Origin: an uncultured Bacilli bacterium
Lineage (GTDB): Bacteria; Bacillota_I; Bacilli_A; RFN20; CAG-288
Direction: 5' to 3'
Assembly: GCA_944371605.1 (NCBI GenBank)
Contig: CALVXU010000003.1
Location: 1-51,246, forward strand
DNA: 51,246 bases
This document shows positions 1-8,648 of this stretch, piece after piece. The notes beneath the pieces are model-generated. The model was not told where the DNA came from. It saw only the letters and a program-made list of their open reading frames with translations, and did no database searches. The first letter of the stretch is position 1. Each line of letters opens with the position of its first letter. The position numbers and the translations under genes are program-made.

Positions 1-2
1 AG

Positions 3-473
3 AAAGTATTCATCTCAGATTTAAAAGTAGGTGATTTAGTTGAGGATGAAGATGGACATCGCGGAGTTGTCAAAGAAATCCGAAAAAAAGAAGTTTATAT
101 CGATATGGATGGCCTGAGATTTTTGCGTCCAATAGCAGGTCTAAAACGTGCTGTGAAGACTGTTAAAGATTTAAAAGCTGAAGGCAAAATCAAAGATGTT
201 ACGACAAAGTTAAATCTGTTACCATCTAGAGGTATGGAATTAAATATAATCGGTCTACATGTTGATGAAGCGATGCAAGAAGTCGTTTCTTTTATCGGCA
301 ACGCGTCCTTAAGAAAGCTTCCATCAGTAAGGATCATTCATGGGACTGGTACTTTCGCTTTAAAAAATGCCTTGTGGAAATATTTAAACAACCATAAAGA
401 ATTGATTAAAGATTATCGCTTGGGCGGTGAAGGAGAGGGTGGTTTAGGTGCCACTATCATTCATTTAAAATGA
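3..473 (+). CDS. mutS2: MutS2 family ATPase/endonuclease, C-terminal part (partial)
   Basis: This open frame enters from the left edge and is the last ~156 residues of MutS2, the MutS paralogue that carries a C-terminal Smr nuclease domain. MutS2 is known for suppressing recombination and for rescuing collided ribosomes. The visible part begins with a small beta-rich stretch (VGDLVEDEDGHRGVVKEI) and ends with the Smr domain from about nucleotide 235. That domain shows IIGLHVDEAM, the IIHGTGTFALKNALW motif and the closing GGLGATIIHLK. The usual D-L-H/R-G start of Smr is altered to N-I-I-G-L-H. The stop overlaps the uvrC start by four bases (ATGA), so the two DNA-repair genes are translationally coupled. 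Confidence 0.93.
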   Translation, partial: KVFISDLKVGDLVEDEDGHRGVVKEIRKKEVYIDMDGLRFLRPIAGLKRAVKTVKDLKAEGKIKDVTTKLNLLPSRGMELNIIGLHVDEAMQEVVSFIGNASLRKLPSVRIIHGTGTFALKNALWKYLNNHKELIKDYRLGGEGEGGLGATIIHLK

Positions 474-2263
474 GCTATTTAGATTATCCTGTTTTAGTTC
501 AAAAAATTTCACTTTTACCAGATAAGCCTGGCTCTTATCAAATGAAAGATAAAGATGGGACTATTATTTATGTTGGAAAAGCGAAATCTCTTGTAAAAAG
601 AGTCAAACAATATTTCACGCGTCCTCAGCAAGGAAAAGTAATGCGTATGGTAATGGAAATACGCGATTTTGATATCATTGAAACAAATACTGAAAAAGAG
701 GCTTTGTTGTTAGAAATTTCATTGATTCATAAATATTATCCTAAATACAATATCATGCTGATGGATGATAGAATGTATCCATACATCGCTTTAAAAAAAT
801 CTGGAGATCCATTTTTAAAGATAAGTAGAAATGACAAAGAAAAAGGCTATTATTATTTCGGACCTTTTCCTAATAGTTCAGCCGCTTATAAAATGATAGA
901 CCTTTTAAACAAAATCTATCCGTTAAGAAAATGCAAGACTCTTCCTAATAAACCTTGCTTATACTATCATATGGGACAATGTTTAGCACCATGTATCAGA
1001 CGAATCGATCCTTTTGAGTATGAGAGCATGGTCGATGAAATAAAAAGCTTTTTGAATGGTAAAACTCAATTTCTTGAAAGCCGTTTAAAGAATCAAATGA
1101 AATATTATGCGGACAATCTAGAATTCGAACGTGCAGCTGAGTTCAAACAGCTTTTAAACACGATTGAATCGATAACTTCAAGACAAAAAATTATCTTTGA
1201 TGATCATATTGACAGAGATGTTGTTGGCTATTCTATTCGCGAGGGATATATATGTGTCGTTTTCTTATTATATAGAAAAGGTGTTTTATTAGGTAAAAAT
1301 TGCTATATTGAAGAAATCGAAGATGATTTGGAAGATATGTTGGACAATATTATCATGCAATTTTATTCCAAGCATGAAAAACCAAAAGAATTGATTTTGC
1401 CTTTCAATAATAGCTCAAAAATGCTTTCTGAAGCGCTTGATATCAAAACTTTATCACCGACAAGGGGAAAGAAAAAAGATCTTTTGGCGATGGCTTTAGC
1501 CAATGCTAAACAAATGTTAGATCAACATTTTCAAACTGCTAGATTAGATGATGATGTATTGAAGCTCTTGGAGGAATTGCAAGATAAATTAGGATTATCA
1601 AAAACTCCTTTAGATATTGAACTTTATGACAACTCTCATATTCAAGGATATGATTGCGTTGGTGCTATGGTCAAATACATAAATGGTCAAAAAGCACCAC
1701 AACTTTATCGTAAGTATCATATTCAACAAGAGAATAAGCAGGATGATTTAGCCTCTATGGAAGAAGTGTTAACTAGAAGATTCAAACGTTTAAAGGAAGA
1801 AAAACAGAAATATCCTGATCTGATCATTGTTGATGGTGGATTTAATCAATGTGCGATTGCTTTAAAAGTTAAAGAAGAAGTAGGAGTTGATATTCCTATC
1901 GCTGGTTTAGCTAAAAATGAAAAGCATGAAACAGACTCTTTGATAAATGCCGATACCGGTGAGGTCATAAAGTTGAATCGGACTTCTCCATTATTTTTCC
2001 TTTTGATGCGCATGCAAGATGAAGTACATCGCTATGCTATCACTTTTCATCGAAGTTTAAGAAATAAATCAACATTCAAGACATTATATGATGATATTGA
2101 AGGAATCGGAAAAAAACGCCGTGAGAAACTTCTGGAATTATTCCCTAGTTTAGAATCTTTAGCATTTGTTAATGTAGATGAACTATCTCAAATAGTTCCA
2201 AAAGAAATTGCAGAGCAAATAATTAAAAAAAGAGACGAATTAAATAAAGAATTTAAACAATAA
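470..2263 (+). CDS. uvrC: Excinuclease ABC subunit C
   Basis: UvrC makes the dual incisions of nucleotide excision repair after UvrAB finds the damage. The 597-residue length is normal. The N-terminal GIY-YIG nuclease domain is visible (PGSYQMKDKDG, then IIYVGKAKSLVKRVKQYF, residues about 20-50). A UvrB-binding UVR motif lies near residues 200-235 (FERAAEFKQLLNTIES). An RNase H-like nuclease domain follows, with IELYDNSHIQG and LIIVDGGFNQ. A helix-hairpin-helix end (IEGIGKKRREKLLELF) closes the protein. The ATG overlaps the mutS2 stop. The gene ends shortly before the tRNA-Pro promoter, with no strong terminator in between. Confidence 0.97.
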   Translation: MSYLDYPVLVQKISLLPDKPGSYQMKDKDGTIIYVGKAKSLVKRVKQYFTRPQQGKVMRMVMEIRDFDIIETNTEKEALLLEISLIHKYYPKYNIMLMDDRMYPYIALKKSGDPFLKISRNDKEKGYYYFGPFPNSSAAYKMIDLLNKIYPLRKCKTLPNKPCLYYHMGQCLAPCIRRIDPFEYESMVDEIKSFLNGKTQFLESRLKNQMKYYADNLEFERAAEFKQLLNTIESITSRQKIIFDDHIDRDVVGYSIREGYICVVFLLYRKGVLLGKNCYIEEIEDDLEDMLDNIIMQFYSKHEKPKELILPFNNSSKMLSEALDIKTLSPTRGKKKDLLAMALANAKQMLDQHFQTARLDDDVLKLLEELQDKLGLSKTPLDIELYDNSHIQGYDCVGAMVKYINGQKAPQLYRKYHIQQENKQDDLASMEEVLTRRFKRLKEEKQKYPDLIIVDGGFNQCAIALKVKEEVGVDIPIAGLAKNEKHETDSLINADTGEVIKLNRTSPLFFLLMRMQDEVHRYAITFHRSLRNKSTFKTLYDDIEGIGKKRREKLLELFPSLESLAFVNVDELSQIVPKEIAEQIIKKRDELNKEFKQ

Positions 2264-2276
2264 ATTAGTCAAAAAC

Positions 2277-2305
2277 TTGAAACTGTTTCTGCGACATGAT
2301 ATATT
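2277..2305 (+). promoter_or_regulatory. Promoter of the tRNA-Pro gene
   Basis: TTGAAA (2277-2282) and TATATT (2300-2305) are separated by exactly 17 bases. This places a start near 2312, about 17 bases before the mature tRNA. It is a good sigma-70 type match, and nothing else upstream would drive the tRNA separately from uvrC. Confidence 0.6.
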
Positions 2306-2328
2306 ATTTTTCGCTTTAAATCAGTACT

Positions 2329-2402
2329 CGGGACATAGCGCAGTTTGGTAGCGCACTTCCTTGGGGTGGAAGGGGTCATGAGTTCAAATCTCATTGTTCC
2401 GA
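2329..2402 (+). tRNA. tRNA-Pro (anticodon GGG)
   Basis: A full cloverleaf can be drawn. The acceptor stem is CGGGACA with TGTTCCG (one G-U pair). The D-arm has GCGC...GCGC, the anticodon stem is CTTCC/GGAAG around loop TTGGGGT, and the T-arm is ATGAG-TTCAAAT-CTCAT. The anticodon is GGG, so it reads CCC/CCU proline codons. The discriminator base is A and CCA is not encoded. The 3' half was evidently used as an attachment site, because an integrase remnant reads into it from the other strand. Confidence 0.95.
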
Positions 2403-2746
2403 TATTTAAGCGAATTATGCCCGAGAAATCGGGCTTTTTTATTTTCTGTTTGCACTTTGTTTGAACTTTTTATCAAGTTTTCTAAATTTACGACTGCTGT
2501 ATTTATCGTTTGTGGATATAAATGGCTATACACTTTCCAAGTGATTTCTGGTGATGAATGACCAACTAATTTACTGATAGTATTTACTGGTGTTCCAGCA
2601 TTGATTAAAAGTGATACATAACTGTGTCTTAGGTCATGAATCCTGATATGTGGAAGCCCTGCTAGCTTCTCTACGTAGTCTTTTACTTGATTTATGTTAG
2701 TTTTATGACTGAAAATTATGTATTTAATGTATATTTGGAAAATTGC
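2384..2746 (-). pseudogene. Tyrosine recombinase (phage/ICE integrase), C-terminal remnant
   Basis: Reading the minus strand from about 2746 downwards gives an open frame without a proper start. It contains the C-terminal half of a tyrosine recombinase catalytic domain: the HxxR box (HIRIHDLRHSYVSLL), the VGHSS box and the nucleophile region (TWKVYSHLYP). The first catalytic arginine and the whole core-binding domain are missing, and a TAA lies in frame just upstream at 2747-2749. The frame stays open through the tRNA terminator and stops inside the T-arm of tRNA-Pro (TGA at 2384-2386). Integrases whose 3' end overlaps attP at a tRNA commonly have this arrangement. It is a scar of an integrated element that is otherwise gone, or an element reduced to this fragment plus perhaps the adjacent tetR. 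Confidence 0.85.
2419..2440 (+). terminator. Rho-independent terminator of tRNA-Pro
   Basis: The stem GCCCGA-GAAA-TCGGGC is followed by six T, 17 bases after the tRNA end. It lies inside the reading frame of the opposite-strand integrase remnant. Confidence 0.85.
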
Positions 2747-2754
2747 TTATGCGA

Positions 2755-3315
2755 TCATTTTAATAGTGTATTTGCATTTTTGTTAAGATTATCAAGTAGA
2801 TTACTCAATACTAATTTAATAGTTTTTTTAATTTCTTCTAAACTGAGGTCAGTATTTATGATGCTAGTTTTTAAATAAATACCTATTATTCCAGAAGTTA
2901 TAAAACTGATTTCAGTATCATTGAGAAAAGGATATTCTGAACTCAGTTTCTTTTCAATCCATTTTGTGATCCACGAAAAACTATCGTTGATTTTTTTAAA
3001 ATTAGTATTTTTCAATAATTTTATACTTGCTTTTTTATGATAAAACAAAGTGAAAAAGCGTGAGACGGCTTCGTTAAAACTGATGTTGACTGTACCATTA
3101 AATTTTTCGTTATAATAGACTAATTGTTCGACCATTTCTGAAAAAAAGTTATCTGCTGAACTGAATAATTTATAAAAATAGCTTCTTGAAATATGTGCTT
3201 CTTTAGCTATTTCTGTCACTGTTGGCAGACTGCACTTTTGTTGAATCAAGTGCTTGGCAGCTAAGAATATTTTTTGTTTTGAGGTTAACAATTTTTTTTC
3301 TTGCTTCATTATCAA
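2755..3315 (-). CDS. TetR/AcrR family transcriptional regulator
   Basis: A 186-residue one-component repressor-type protein. Residues about 10-55 are the TetR N-terminal helix-turn-helix (KQKIFLAAKHLIQQK, then PTVTEIAKEAHISRSYFYKLF). The rest is an all-helical, divergent ligand/dimer domain that gives no clue to the inducer. Two nearby ATG codons could start it (3315 or 3309). The stop lies only a few bases from the integrase remnant, and the gene is very AT-rich, so it may have arrived with the same mobile element. It is divergent from pflB, and a palindrome sits directly upstream of it, which suggests autoregulation. Control of pflB is possible but not shown. Confidence 0.88.
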   Translation of the reverse strand: MIMKQEKKLLTSKQKIFLAAKHLIQQKCSLPTVTEIAKEAHISRSYFYKLFSSADNFFSEMVEQLVYYNEKFNGTVNISFNEAVSRFFTLFYHKKASIKLLKNTNFKKINDSFSWITKWIEKKLSSEYPFLNDTEISFITSGIIGIYLKTSIINTDLSLEEIKKTIKLVLSNLLDNLNKNANTLLK

Positions 3316-3339
3316 TCGTTTAAGTGAGTATTAATAACT

Positions 3340-3357
3340 ATTAGTTAAAAAACTAAT
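3340..3357. promoter_or_regulatory. Palindrome upstream of tetR, candidate TetR operator
   Basis: ATTAGTT-AAAA-AACTAAT is a perfect 7+7 inverted repeat, 24 bases upstream of the tetR start. A second overlapping palindrome, TAACTATTAGTTA, begins at 3335. TetR proteins often bind such sites in their own promoter. The region is very AT-rich, so chance palindromes are possible. Confidence 0.5.
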
Positions 3358-3507
3358 TAATATGTTAGCATATAATTTTTCAAAAATAGAAATTTAGAAA
3401 ACATAAACTAGTATTATTAAGATTAATATTTGATGAAAAAAATATTTATTTAACATTTAAAAATATTTATTAGAGCATTTATATAGTAATTAAAACAATA
3501 AATTATT

Positions 3508-3532
3508 TATAATATGTGAGCTTTGAAAGGAG
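3508..3532 (+). promoter_or_regulatory. Candidate -10 box and ribosome binding site of pflB
   Basis: TATAAT (3508-3513) has no convincing -35 at 17 bases. It is followed by a strong Shine-Dalgarno, GAAAGGAG, nine bases before the pflB ATG. The rest of 3358-3507 is A/T-rich and shows no gene. Confidence 0.4.
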
Positions 3533-3541
3533 AATATTAAA

Positions 3542-5782
3542 ATGAATAAAGATTTTTATCGTTCGTTCACAGGCAAGTTATGGAAAGATGAAATCAATGT
3601 TCGCGATTTTATTCAAAATAACTATAGACCTTATGATGGTGATGAGACATTTTTAGAAGGACCTACAGAGGCGACCAGCAAATTGTGGGATGAATTACAG
3701 AAACTTCAAAAAGAAGAAAGAAAAAAAGGTGGTGTTTTGGATATGGAAACCAAAGTGGTTTCATCTATCACCAGCTATGAAGCGAGCTATTTAGACAAAG
3801 AAAATGAAAAAGTGGTCGGTTTACAAACCGATAAGCCATTAAAGCGTGCGTTTATGCCTTATGGTGGTATTAAAATGGCTGAAGAATCATTATCGACTTA
3901 TGGCTATAAAGTTGATCCTGAAATCCATCATATTTTTACCACTTATCATAAGACACATAACGATGGTGTTTTCGACGCCTATACGAAAGAGATTCTCGCT
4001 TGCCGTCATAATAAAATAATAACTGGATTACCAGATACTTATGGCAGAGGAAGAATCGTCGGAGATTATCGCCGTGTCGCTTTATATGGCGTTAATAGAC
4101 TCATCGAAGAAAAGAAAAAGGACTTAAACGAATTAGTCAATATCGACATGACTGATGATGTCATCAGGTTACGTGAAGAGATTTCAATGCAAATCAAAGC
4201 TTTAAAAGAATTGATTCAACTCGGACAAAGCTATGGATTTGATATCTCGGTTCCTGCTAACGATGCTAAAGAAGCTGTTCAATGGCTGTACTTTGGCTAT
4301 TTGGCTGCTATCAAGACACAAAATGGTGCTGCTATGTCAGTCGGTCGTATTTCGACTTTCTTAGACATTTATATCCAGCGTGATTTAGATGAAGGAACTA
4401 TCACAGAGAAAGAAGCTCAAGAATTGATCGATCAATTGGTTCTTAAACTTCGCATGGTCAAATTTGCTCGTATCCCTTCCTATAATCAATTATTTAGCGG
4501 TGATCCTGTCTGGGCAACAGTCTCTTTGGCTGGTAAAGGTTTAGATGGTCGAAGCTTAGTCACTAAGACTGATTATCGTTTTTTGAAAACATTAGAGAAT
4601 ATGGGTCCAGCACCAGAACCTAACATCACTATTTTATATAGCCCGACTCTTCCTGAGAATTTTAAGAAGTATGCTAGTTACATCTCTATCAAAACCTCTT
4701 CCATCCAATATGAAAACGATGAGGCTATGAGACCATTTTGGAGTGATGATTATTCAATTTGCTGCTGTGTTTCAGCTACTCAAACCGGTAAGGAAATGCA
4801 ATTTTTCGGTGCTAGAGCTAACTTAGCTAAATGCCTTTTATATGCTATAAATGGTGGTAAAGATGAGCTCACTCATCAACAAGTCGGACCTAACTATGCC
4901 CCAATTTTAGATGAATATTTAGATTACGATAAAGTCAAAGCTAGCTTTTTAAACATGATGGAATGGTTAGCAAAAACTTATGTTAATGCTTTGAATATCA
5001 TTCACTATATGCATGATAAATATTATTATGAAGCACTAGAAATGGCATTGATAGATACTGATGTGAGAAGAACATTTGCTACTGGTATCGCTGGCTTCTC
5101 TCATGTTGTTGACTCTTTAAGTGCTATCAAATATGCGAAGGTCAAGCCTCTCCGTGACAAAGATGGTATCGCTTATGATTTCACTATCGAAGGCGATTTC
5201 CCTCGCTATGGAAATGACGATGACAGAGCTGATGAGATTGCTGTTCATGTCTTAAAAGAATTTTTATCAATGGTTAAAAAGCAACACACTTATCGTCATT
5301 CTGAAGCGACGACTTCTATCTTGACCATCACATCTAACGTCGTTTATGGTAAAGCTACTGGAACACTTCCTGATGGTAGAAAAGCTGGCGAGCCACTTTC
5401 TCCTGGAGCTAATCCATCCTATCATGCTGAACAATCAGGTTTGCTAGCCTCTTTGAATTCTGTCGCCAAATTACCATATGAATATGCTCTTGATGGTATT
5501 TCAAACACTCAGACTATGAACACTGAGGCTTTAGGACATAGCGATAAAGAGATGGTCGATAATTTAGTTCATGTCTTAGACGGATATTTTTCACAAGGTG
5601 CTCATCATCTTAATGTCAACGTTTTTGGTAAAGAAAAATTATTAGATGCTATGGAACATCCTGAAAAAGAAGAGTATCAAAACTTCACTATCAGAGTTTC
5701 GGGCTATGCGGTCAAATTCATCGACTTGACGAGAGAACAACAACTCGATGTGTTAAGCCGTACTTTCCATGATCATTTATGA
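3542..5782 (+). CDS. pflB: Formate C-acetyltransferase (pyruvate formate-lyase)
   Basis: Converts pyruvate and CoA to acetyl-CoA and formate under anaerobic conditions, using a glycyl radical. Length 746 matches genuine PFL rather than the glycerol dehydratase-like relatives. The substrate cysteines lie in [12 protein letters not shown] (C407-C409); canonical PFL has two adjacent cysteines, here there are three. [12 protein letters not shown] follows, as in PFL. The radical glycine is G721 in [13 protein letters not shown]. pflA overlaps the stop codon, so enzyme and activator are made together. AckA, encoded at the far end of the window, would turn its product chain into ATP; pta is not seen here. 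Confidence 0.98.
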   Translation: MNKDFYRSFTGKLWKDEINVRDFIQNNYRPYDGDETFLEGPTEATSKLWDELQKLQKEERKKGGVLDMETKVVSSITSYEASYLDKENEKVVGLQTDKPLKRAFMPYGGIKMAEESLSTYGYKVDPEIHHIFTTYHKTHNDGVFDAYTKEILACRHNKIITGLPDTYGRGRIVGDYRRVALYGVNRLIEEKKKDLNELVNIDMTDDVIRLREEISMQIKALKELIQLGQSYGFDISVPANDAKEAVQWLYFGYLAAIKTQNGAAMSVGRISTFLDIYIQRDLDEGTITEKEAQELIDQLVLKLRMVKFARIPSYNQLFSGDPVWATVSLAGKGLDGRSLVTKTDYRFLKTLENMGPAPEPNITILYSPTLPENFKKYASYISIKTSSIQYENDEAMRPFWSDDYSICCCVSATQTGKEMQFFGARANLAKCLLYAINGGKDELTHQQVGPNYAPILDEYLDYDKVKASFLNMMEWLAKTYVNALNIIHYMHDKYYYEALEMALIDTDVRRTFATGIAGFSHVVDSLSAIKYAKVKPLRDKDGIAYDFTIEGDFPRYGNDDDRADEIAVHVLKEFLSMVKKQHTYRHSEATTSILTITSNVVYGKATGTLPDGRKAGEPLSPGANPSYHAEQSGLLASLNSVAKLPYEYALDGISNTQTMNTEALGHSDKEMVDNLVHVLDGYFSQGAHHLNVNVFGKEKLLDAMEHPEKEEYQNFTIRVSGYAVKFIDLTREQQLDVLSRTFHDHL

Positions 5783-6507
5783 TCGGATATTATTCTTCAT
5801 TTGAAAGTTTCGGTTCAGTGGATGGACCTGGTTTAAGATCCATCCTCTTTCTTACAGGATGCCCATTTCGTTGCTTGTATTGTCATAATCCAGAAACATG
5901 GCAGTTGAAAAATGGTAAAGAAATCACCAGTGAAGAAGCGTTTCAAAAGCTGATCAAGTATCGCCCATATTGGGGAAGTGATGGCGGAATCACTATCTCA
6001 GGTGGTGAACCATTATCACAGCTTGATTTTTTGATCGAGTTAGGAACGTTGGCCAAGCAAAATAATATCTCCTATGTTATTGATACTGCTGGTGGAACTT
6101 TTCGTATAGACGAAGCATATCTTCAAAAGTTTGATAAACTATTAGATGTGTGTACGCTATTTCTTTTGGATATCAAGACGGCTGATGAAAAGTTACATAA
6201 GAAAATCACTGGAGTCGATTTTGAGAATGTAGATAAGCTTTATCATTATCTAGCTAAAAAGAATTTTCCGATTTGGGTCAGGCATGTTTTAGTTCCAGGG
6301 TTGACCAGTGACCATGAACAATTGATAAAGACCAAAAATTACTTGAGCCAATTTCCTAATATCAAAAGGATTGAAGTATTACCCTATCATAATTTAGCTT
6401 TAGAAAAGTATCAAAAACTCGGGATTAAGTATCCGCTCATCAATACTCCGCTTCCTTCAAAAGAAGAGATTGCTTACGCTAAATCAATATTAGAAAAGAA
6501 TCTTTGA
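5779..6507 (+). CDS. pflA: Pyruvate formate-lyase activating enzyme (radical SAM)
   Basis: Installs the glycyl radical in PFL. The radical-SAM cluster motif CPFRCLYC (CxxxCxxC) lies at about residues 28-35, followed by HNPETW. The SAM-binding GGE motif is in [13 protein letters not shown]. The 242-residue length is normal for PflA without an extra ferredoxin insert. It starts with an ATGA overlap on pflB and ends before a hairpin terminator, so the two genes form a closed operon. Confidence 0.97.
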   Translation: MIGYYSSFESFGSVDGPGLRSILFLTGCPFRCLYCHNPETWQLKNGKEITSEEAFQKLIKYRPYWGSDGGITISGGEPLSQLDFLIELGTLAKQNNISYVIDTAGGTFRIDEAYLQKFDKLLDVCTLFLLDIKTADEKLHKKITGVDFENVDKLYHYLAKKNFPIWVRHVLVPGLTSDHEQLIKTKNYLSQFPNIKRIEVLPYHNLALEKYQKLGIKYPLINTPLPSKEEIAYAKSILEKNL

Positions 6508-6541
6508 CACTCTTATCTCACTCGTTTACTTTTACCGACAT

Positions 6542-6584
6542 AGCTAGCTATTGAAGCGTTTTTATTCTTTAATAGCTAGCTTTT
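6542..6584 (+). terminator. Terminator of pflBA
   Basis: AGCTAGCTATT (6542-6552) pairs perfectly with AATAGCTAGCT (6571-6581) across an 18-base loop, followed by TTT. The large loop and short T run make it moderate rather than strong. Confidence 0.6.
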
Positions 6585-6633
6585 AAAATAGACTTTTAGT
6601 AATTTAATTAAGTGACGTTGAGGAGGTTTACCT

Positions 6634-8220
6634 ATGTTAAAAATCAATGATGTAAGTATGCAATTCGGAGGACGTGTTTTATTTAAAGATGTCAATATCT
6701 CTTTTACGAATAATGAATGTTACGGCATCATCGGAGCTAACGGCGCTGGTAAATCAACTTTGTTAAGGATTATCTCTGGCGAACTAGAACCGACTTCTGG
6801 AAACGTCAGTAAAGATCCTAAGGAGAGAATGTCAATACTCAAACAAGATCATAATGCTTATGATGAGGTGGAAGTTCTGAGGACTGTCCTTTTAGGATAT
6901 CCTCGTTTAGTGGAAGTTATGGATCAGAAGGATGCGTTATATTGTAAACCTGATTTTTCTGATGAAGATGGCATTTTAGCTGGTGAATTAGAAAATGAAT
7001 TCGCTGAGATGAATGGTTATGATGCTGACACCGAAGCGAGTCAGCTATTAGTCTCATTAGGAATCAAAGAAGAATATCATCATCTGAAGATGAAAGACTT
7101 AGATGCGCGATTAAAAGTAAAGGTTTTATTGGCTCAAGCGCTGTTTGGAAATCCTGATATCTTGATTTTAGACGAGCCGACTAACAATCTTGATGCGATG
7201 GCATGTAAATGGCTTGAAGAGTATTTGATAGACTTTCCTAATACGATATTAATCGTTTCACATGATCGCTATTTTTTAAATCGTGTTTGCACGAGAATCT
7301 TAGATGTCGATTACAATTCGATATCGTTGTTCGCTGGTAATTATGATTTTTGGTTTCAATCGTCACAATTGATTCAATCACAGATGAGGGATCAAAACAA
7401 AAAGAAGGAAGAGAGAATCAAAGAATTAAAAGATTTTATCGCGCGTTTCGCTGCTAATGCGGCTAAGTCTCGTCAGGCTACATCGAGAAAAAAAGCGTTA
7501 GAAAAAATAACTTTGGACGAGATCAAGCCTTCTTCGAGAAGATATCCCTTCATCTCATTTAAATCCGATTATCAGCTTGGCAATGATGTTTTAGAAGTCG
7601 AGAGTCTTTCGAAGGATGGATTTTTTAAAAATTTGAACTTTGTTCTGAGAAATACAGATAAAGTCGCTTTTTTAGCGGATAATTCTTTAGCTATAACAAA
7701 ACTATTTGATATTTTGAGCGGTGTTGATGAAGAATACGATGGTAAGTTTAAATACGGAATCACCATCCATCCGCAGTATATTCCTAGTTCTTTAAATGAG
7801 TTCGAGGCTATCGAATGCAATCTTGTAAATTATTTGAGGCCTTATTCTAAAGATGACACCGATACATATATACGTTCTTTTTTAGGCAGAATGCTCTTTT
7901 CTGGCGAGGAAGCCCTCAAGCCAGTTAAAGTTTTATCTGGCGGTGAGAAAGTTCGTCTGCGTTTTTCTAAAGTCATGTTGGATCCGGGAAATTTGATCAT
8001 GTTAGATGATCCGACTAATCATTTAGACTTAGAGAGCATCGAGGCTTTGAACAGGGCGATGAAAGACACAAAATCAGTTTTACTATTCACTTCTCACGAT
8101 CGTGAATTATTAAATACTATCGCCAATCGTATCATCTATCTAAAAGCTGATGGAAGCTATATAGACAGATATATGACTTATGATGAGTTTGAAAATTTTA
8201 TCAATGGTAACAGCTATTAA
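6634..8220 (+). CDS. ABC-F family ATPase (YkpA/YbiT-like)
   Basis: A soluble protein with two ABC domains joined by a linker, which is the ABC-F architecture; these act on ribosomes rather than in transport. In domain 1 the Walker A GANGAGKST (residues 34-42) and Walker B ILILDEPTNNLD are intact, but the signature is replaced by MKDLDARLKVKV. In domain 2 the Walker A is degenerate (ADNSLAITKLF), while the signature LSGGEKVRLRF and Walker B MLDDPTNHLD are kept. I recall similar changes in YkpA/YbiT-type members, so this is probably a subfamily trait rather than decay. A charged linker lies near residues 245-290. A strong GAGGAGG ribosome site precedes the ATG. The gene stands alone after the pfl terminator. 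Confidence 0.93.
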   Translation: MLKINDVSMQFGGRVLFKDVNISFTNNECYGIIGANGAGKSTLLRIISGELEPTSGNVSKDPKERMSILKQDHNAYDEVEVLRTVLLGYPRLVEVMDQKDALYCKPDFSDEDGILAGELENEFAEMNGYDADTEASQLLVSLGIKEEYHHLKMKDLDARLKVKVLLAQALFGNPDILILDEPTNNLDAMACKWLEEYLIDFPNTILIVSHDRYFLNRVCTRILDVDYNSISLFAGNYDFWFQSSQLIQSQMRDQNKKKEERIKELKDFIARFAANAAKSRQATSRKKALEKITLDEIKPSSRRYPFISFKSDYQLGNDVLEVESLSKDGFFKNLNFVLRNTDKVAFLADNSLAITKLFDILSGVDEEYDGKFKYGITIHPQYIPSSLNEFEAIECNLVNYLRPYSKDDTDTYIRSFLGRMLFSGEEALKPVKVLSGGEKVRLRFSKVMLDPGNLIMLDDPTNHLDLESIEALNRAMKDTKSVLLFTSHDRELLNTIANRIIYLKADGSYIDRYMTYDEFENFINGNSY

Positions 8221-8257
8221 TTTTTGGTAGAACTAAAGGATTTTAAAAATTTTTTAG

Positions 8258-8292
8258 CCGTTCAGTTTTAGGAGCTTCAAAAACTGTTTCGG
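8258..8292. terminator. Hairpin between abc-F and the lysine riboswitch
   Basis: CAGTTTT and AAAACTG (minus-strand reading) form a 7-bp stem with 10-base loop, flanked by CCG/CGG that could extend it past a mismatch. On the minus strand it sits downstream of the riboswitch aptamer and is followed by CTAAAAAATTTTT. It could be that riboswitch's terminator, or a shared convergent terminator for the ABC-F gene. The T tract is poorly placed on either strand. Confidence 0.4.
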
Positions 8293-8320
8293 AGTGTTTT
8301 CTTCACAGGTTAACCTCACC

Positions 8321-8476
8321 GATAGCGCCAATGTAGTTTCCTACAAAGAGTCTGTTGGAATCTTATTTCCACAGCCCAATCATCAAGTTTGCGGCTTGAT
8401 GTTTCGGCGGCTCAACCTTTCCTTAATCCTTTCAGGTGCCCCAGTATTAAGTACTATTTATCACCGCGCCTCTATC
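8321..8476 (-). ncRNA. Lysine riboswitch (L-box) aptamer, no gene downstream
   Basis: On the minus strand the conserved lysine aptamer elements appear in order. They are GATAGAGGCGCG (P1 start), AGTA, CCTGAAAGG, GAGCCGCCGAAA, a P3 hairpin CATCAAG...CTTGATG, and ATTGGGCTGTGG. Next come a P4 hairpin GGAAT...TTCC, a P5 hairpin TGTAG-GAAA-CTACA, and GGCGCTATC closing P1. This matches the Bacillus lysC leader pattern. Lysine riboswitches normally sit in front of lysine biosynthesis or transport genes. Here the RNA runs directly into the 3' end of the oppositely oriented ABC-F gene. A plus-strand open frame at 8294-8479 is only its shadow. Confidence 0.9.
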
Positions 8477-8498
8477 TGAATACAGAATTTTTTTAACT

Positions 8499-8526
8499 AT
8501 TTTAAAGTGAGGTTTATCGATGTCAA
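8499..8526 (-). promoter_or_regulatory. Promoter of the orphan lysine riboswitch
   Basis: On the minus strand, TTGACA (8526-8521) and TAAAAT (8504-8499) are 16 bases apart. Transcription would start near 8492, about 16 bases upstream of the aptamer. The consensus -35 argues that the riboswitch is still transcribed. Confidence 0.75.
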
Positions 8527-8586
8527 GATAAAAAATATTAAGATATGGCAAAAATAATAAAATTGGGATATTTTATGCGTTTTTTC

Positions 8587-8615
8587 TTGACACTCCGCAT
8601 AATTCAAGGTGTCAA
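8587..8615. promoter_or_regulatory. Inverted repeat upstream of the sipW operon
   Basis: TTGACAC (8587-8593) and GTGTCAA (8609-8615) are perfect inverted copies separated by 15 bases, in the region between the riboswitch promoter and the sipW-operon promoter. The half-site resembles the TTGTCA/TGACAA pair around the operon's -35, so a common regulator is possible. No regulator gene is adjacent. Confidence 0.4.
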
Positions 8616-8648
8616 AATAAATCATAAAGTATTTACTAACTACTATTG

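Noticed and set aside
6634-8220. ABC-F gene as a decaying pseudogene because of its degenerate Walker A and signature
   Set aside because: The frame is intact and full length. The changes sit in specific half-sites in a way I associate with YkpA/YbiT-type proteins.
8294-8479. A 61-codon plus-strand open frame before the sipW operon
   Set aside because: It is the exact antisense of the lysine riboswitch, whose conserved bases explain the sequence. It has no ribosome site and no protein-like composition.
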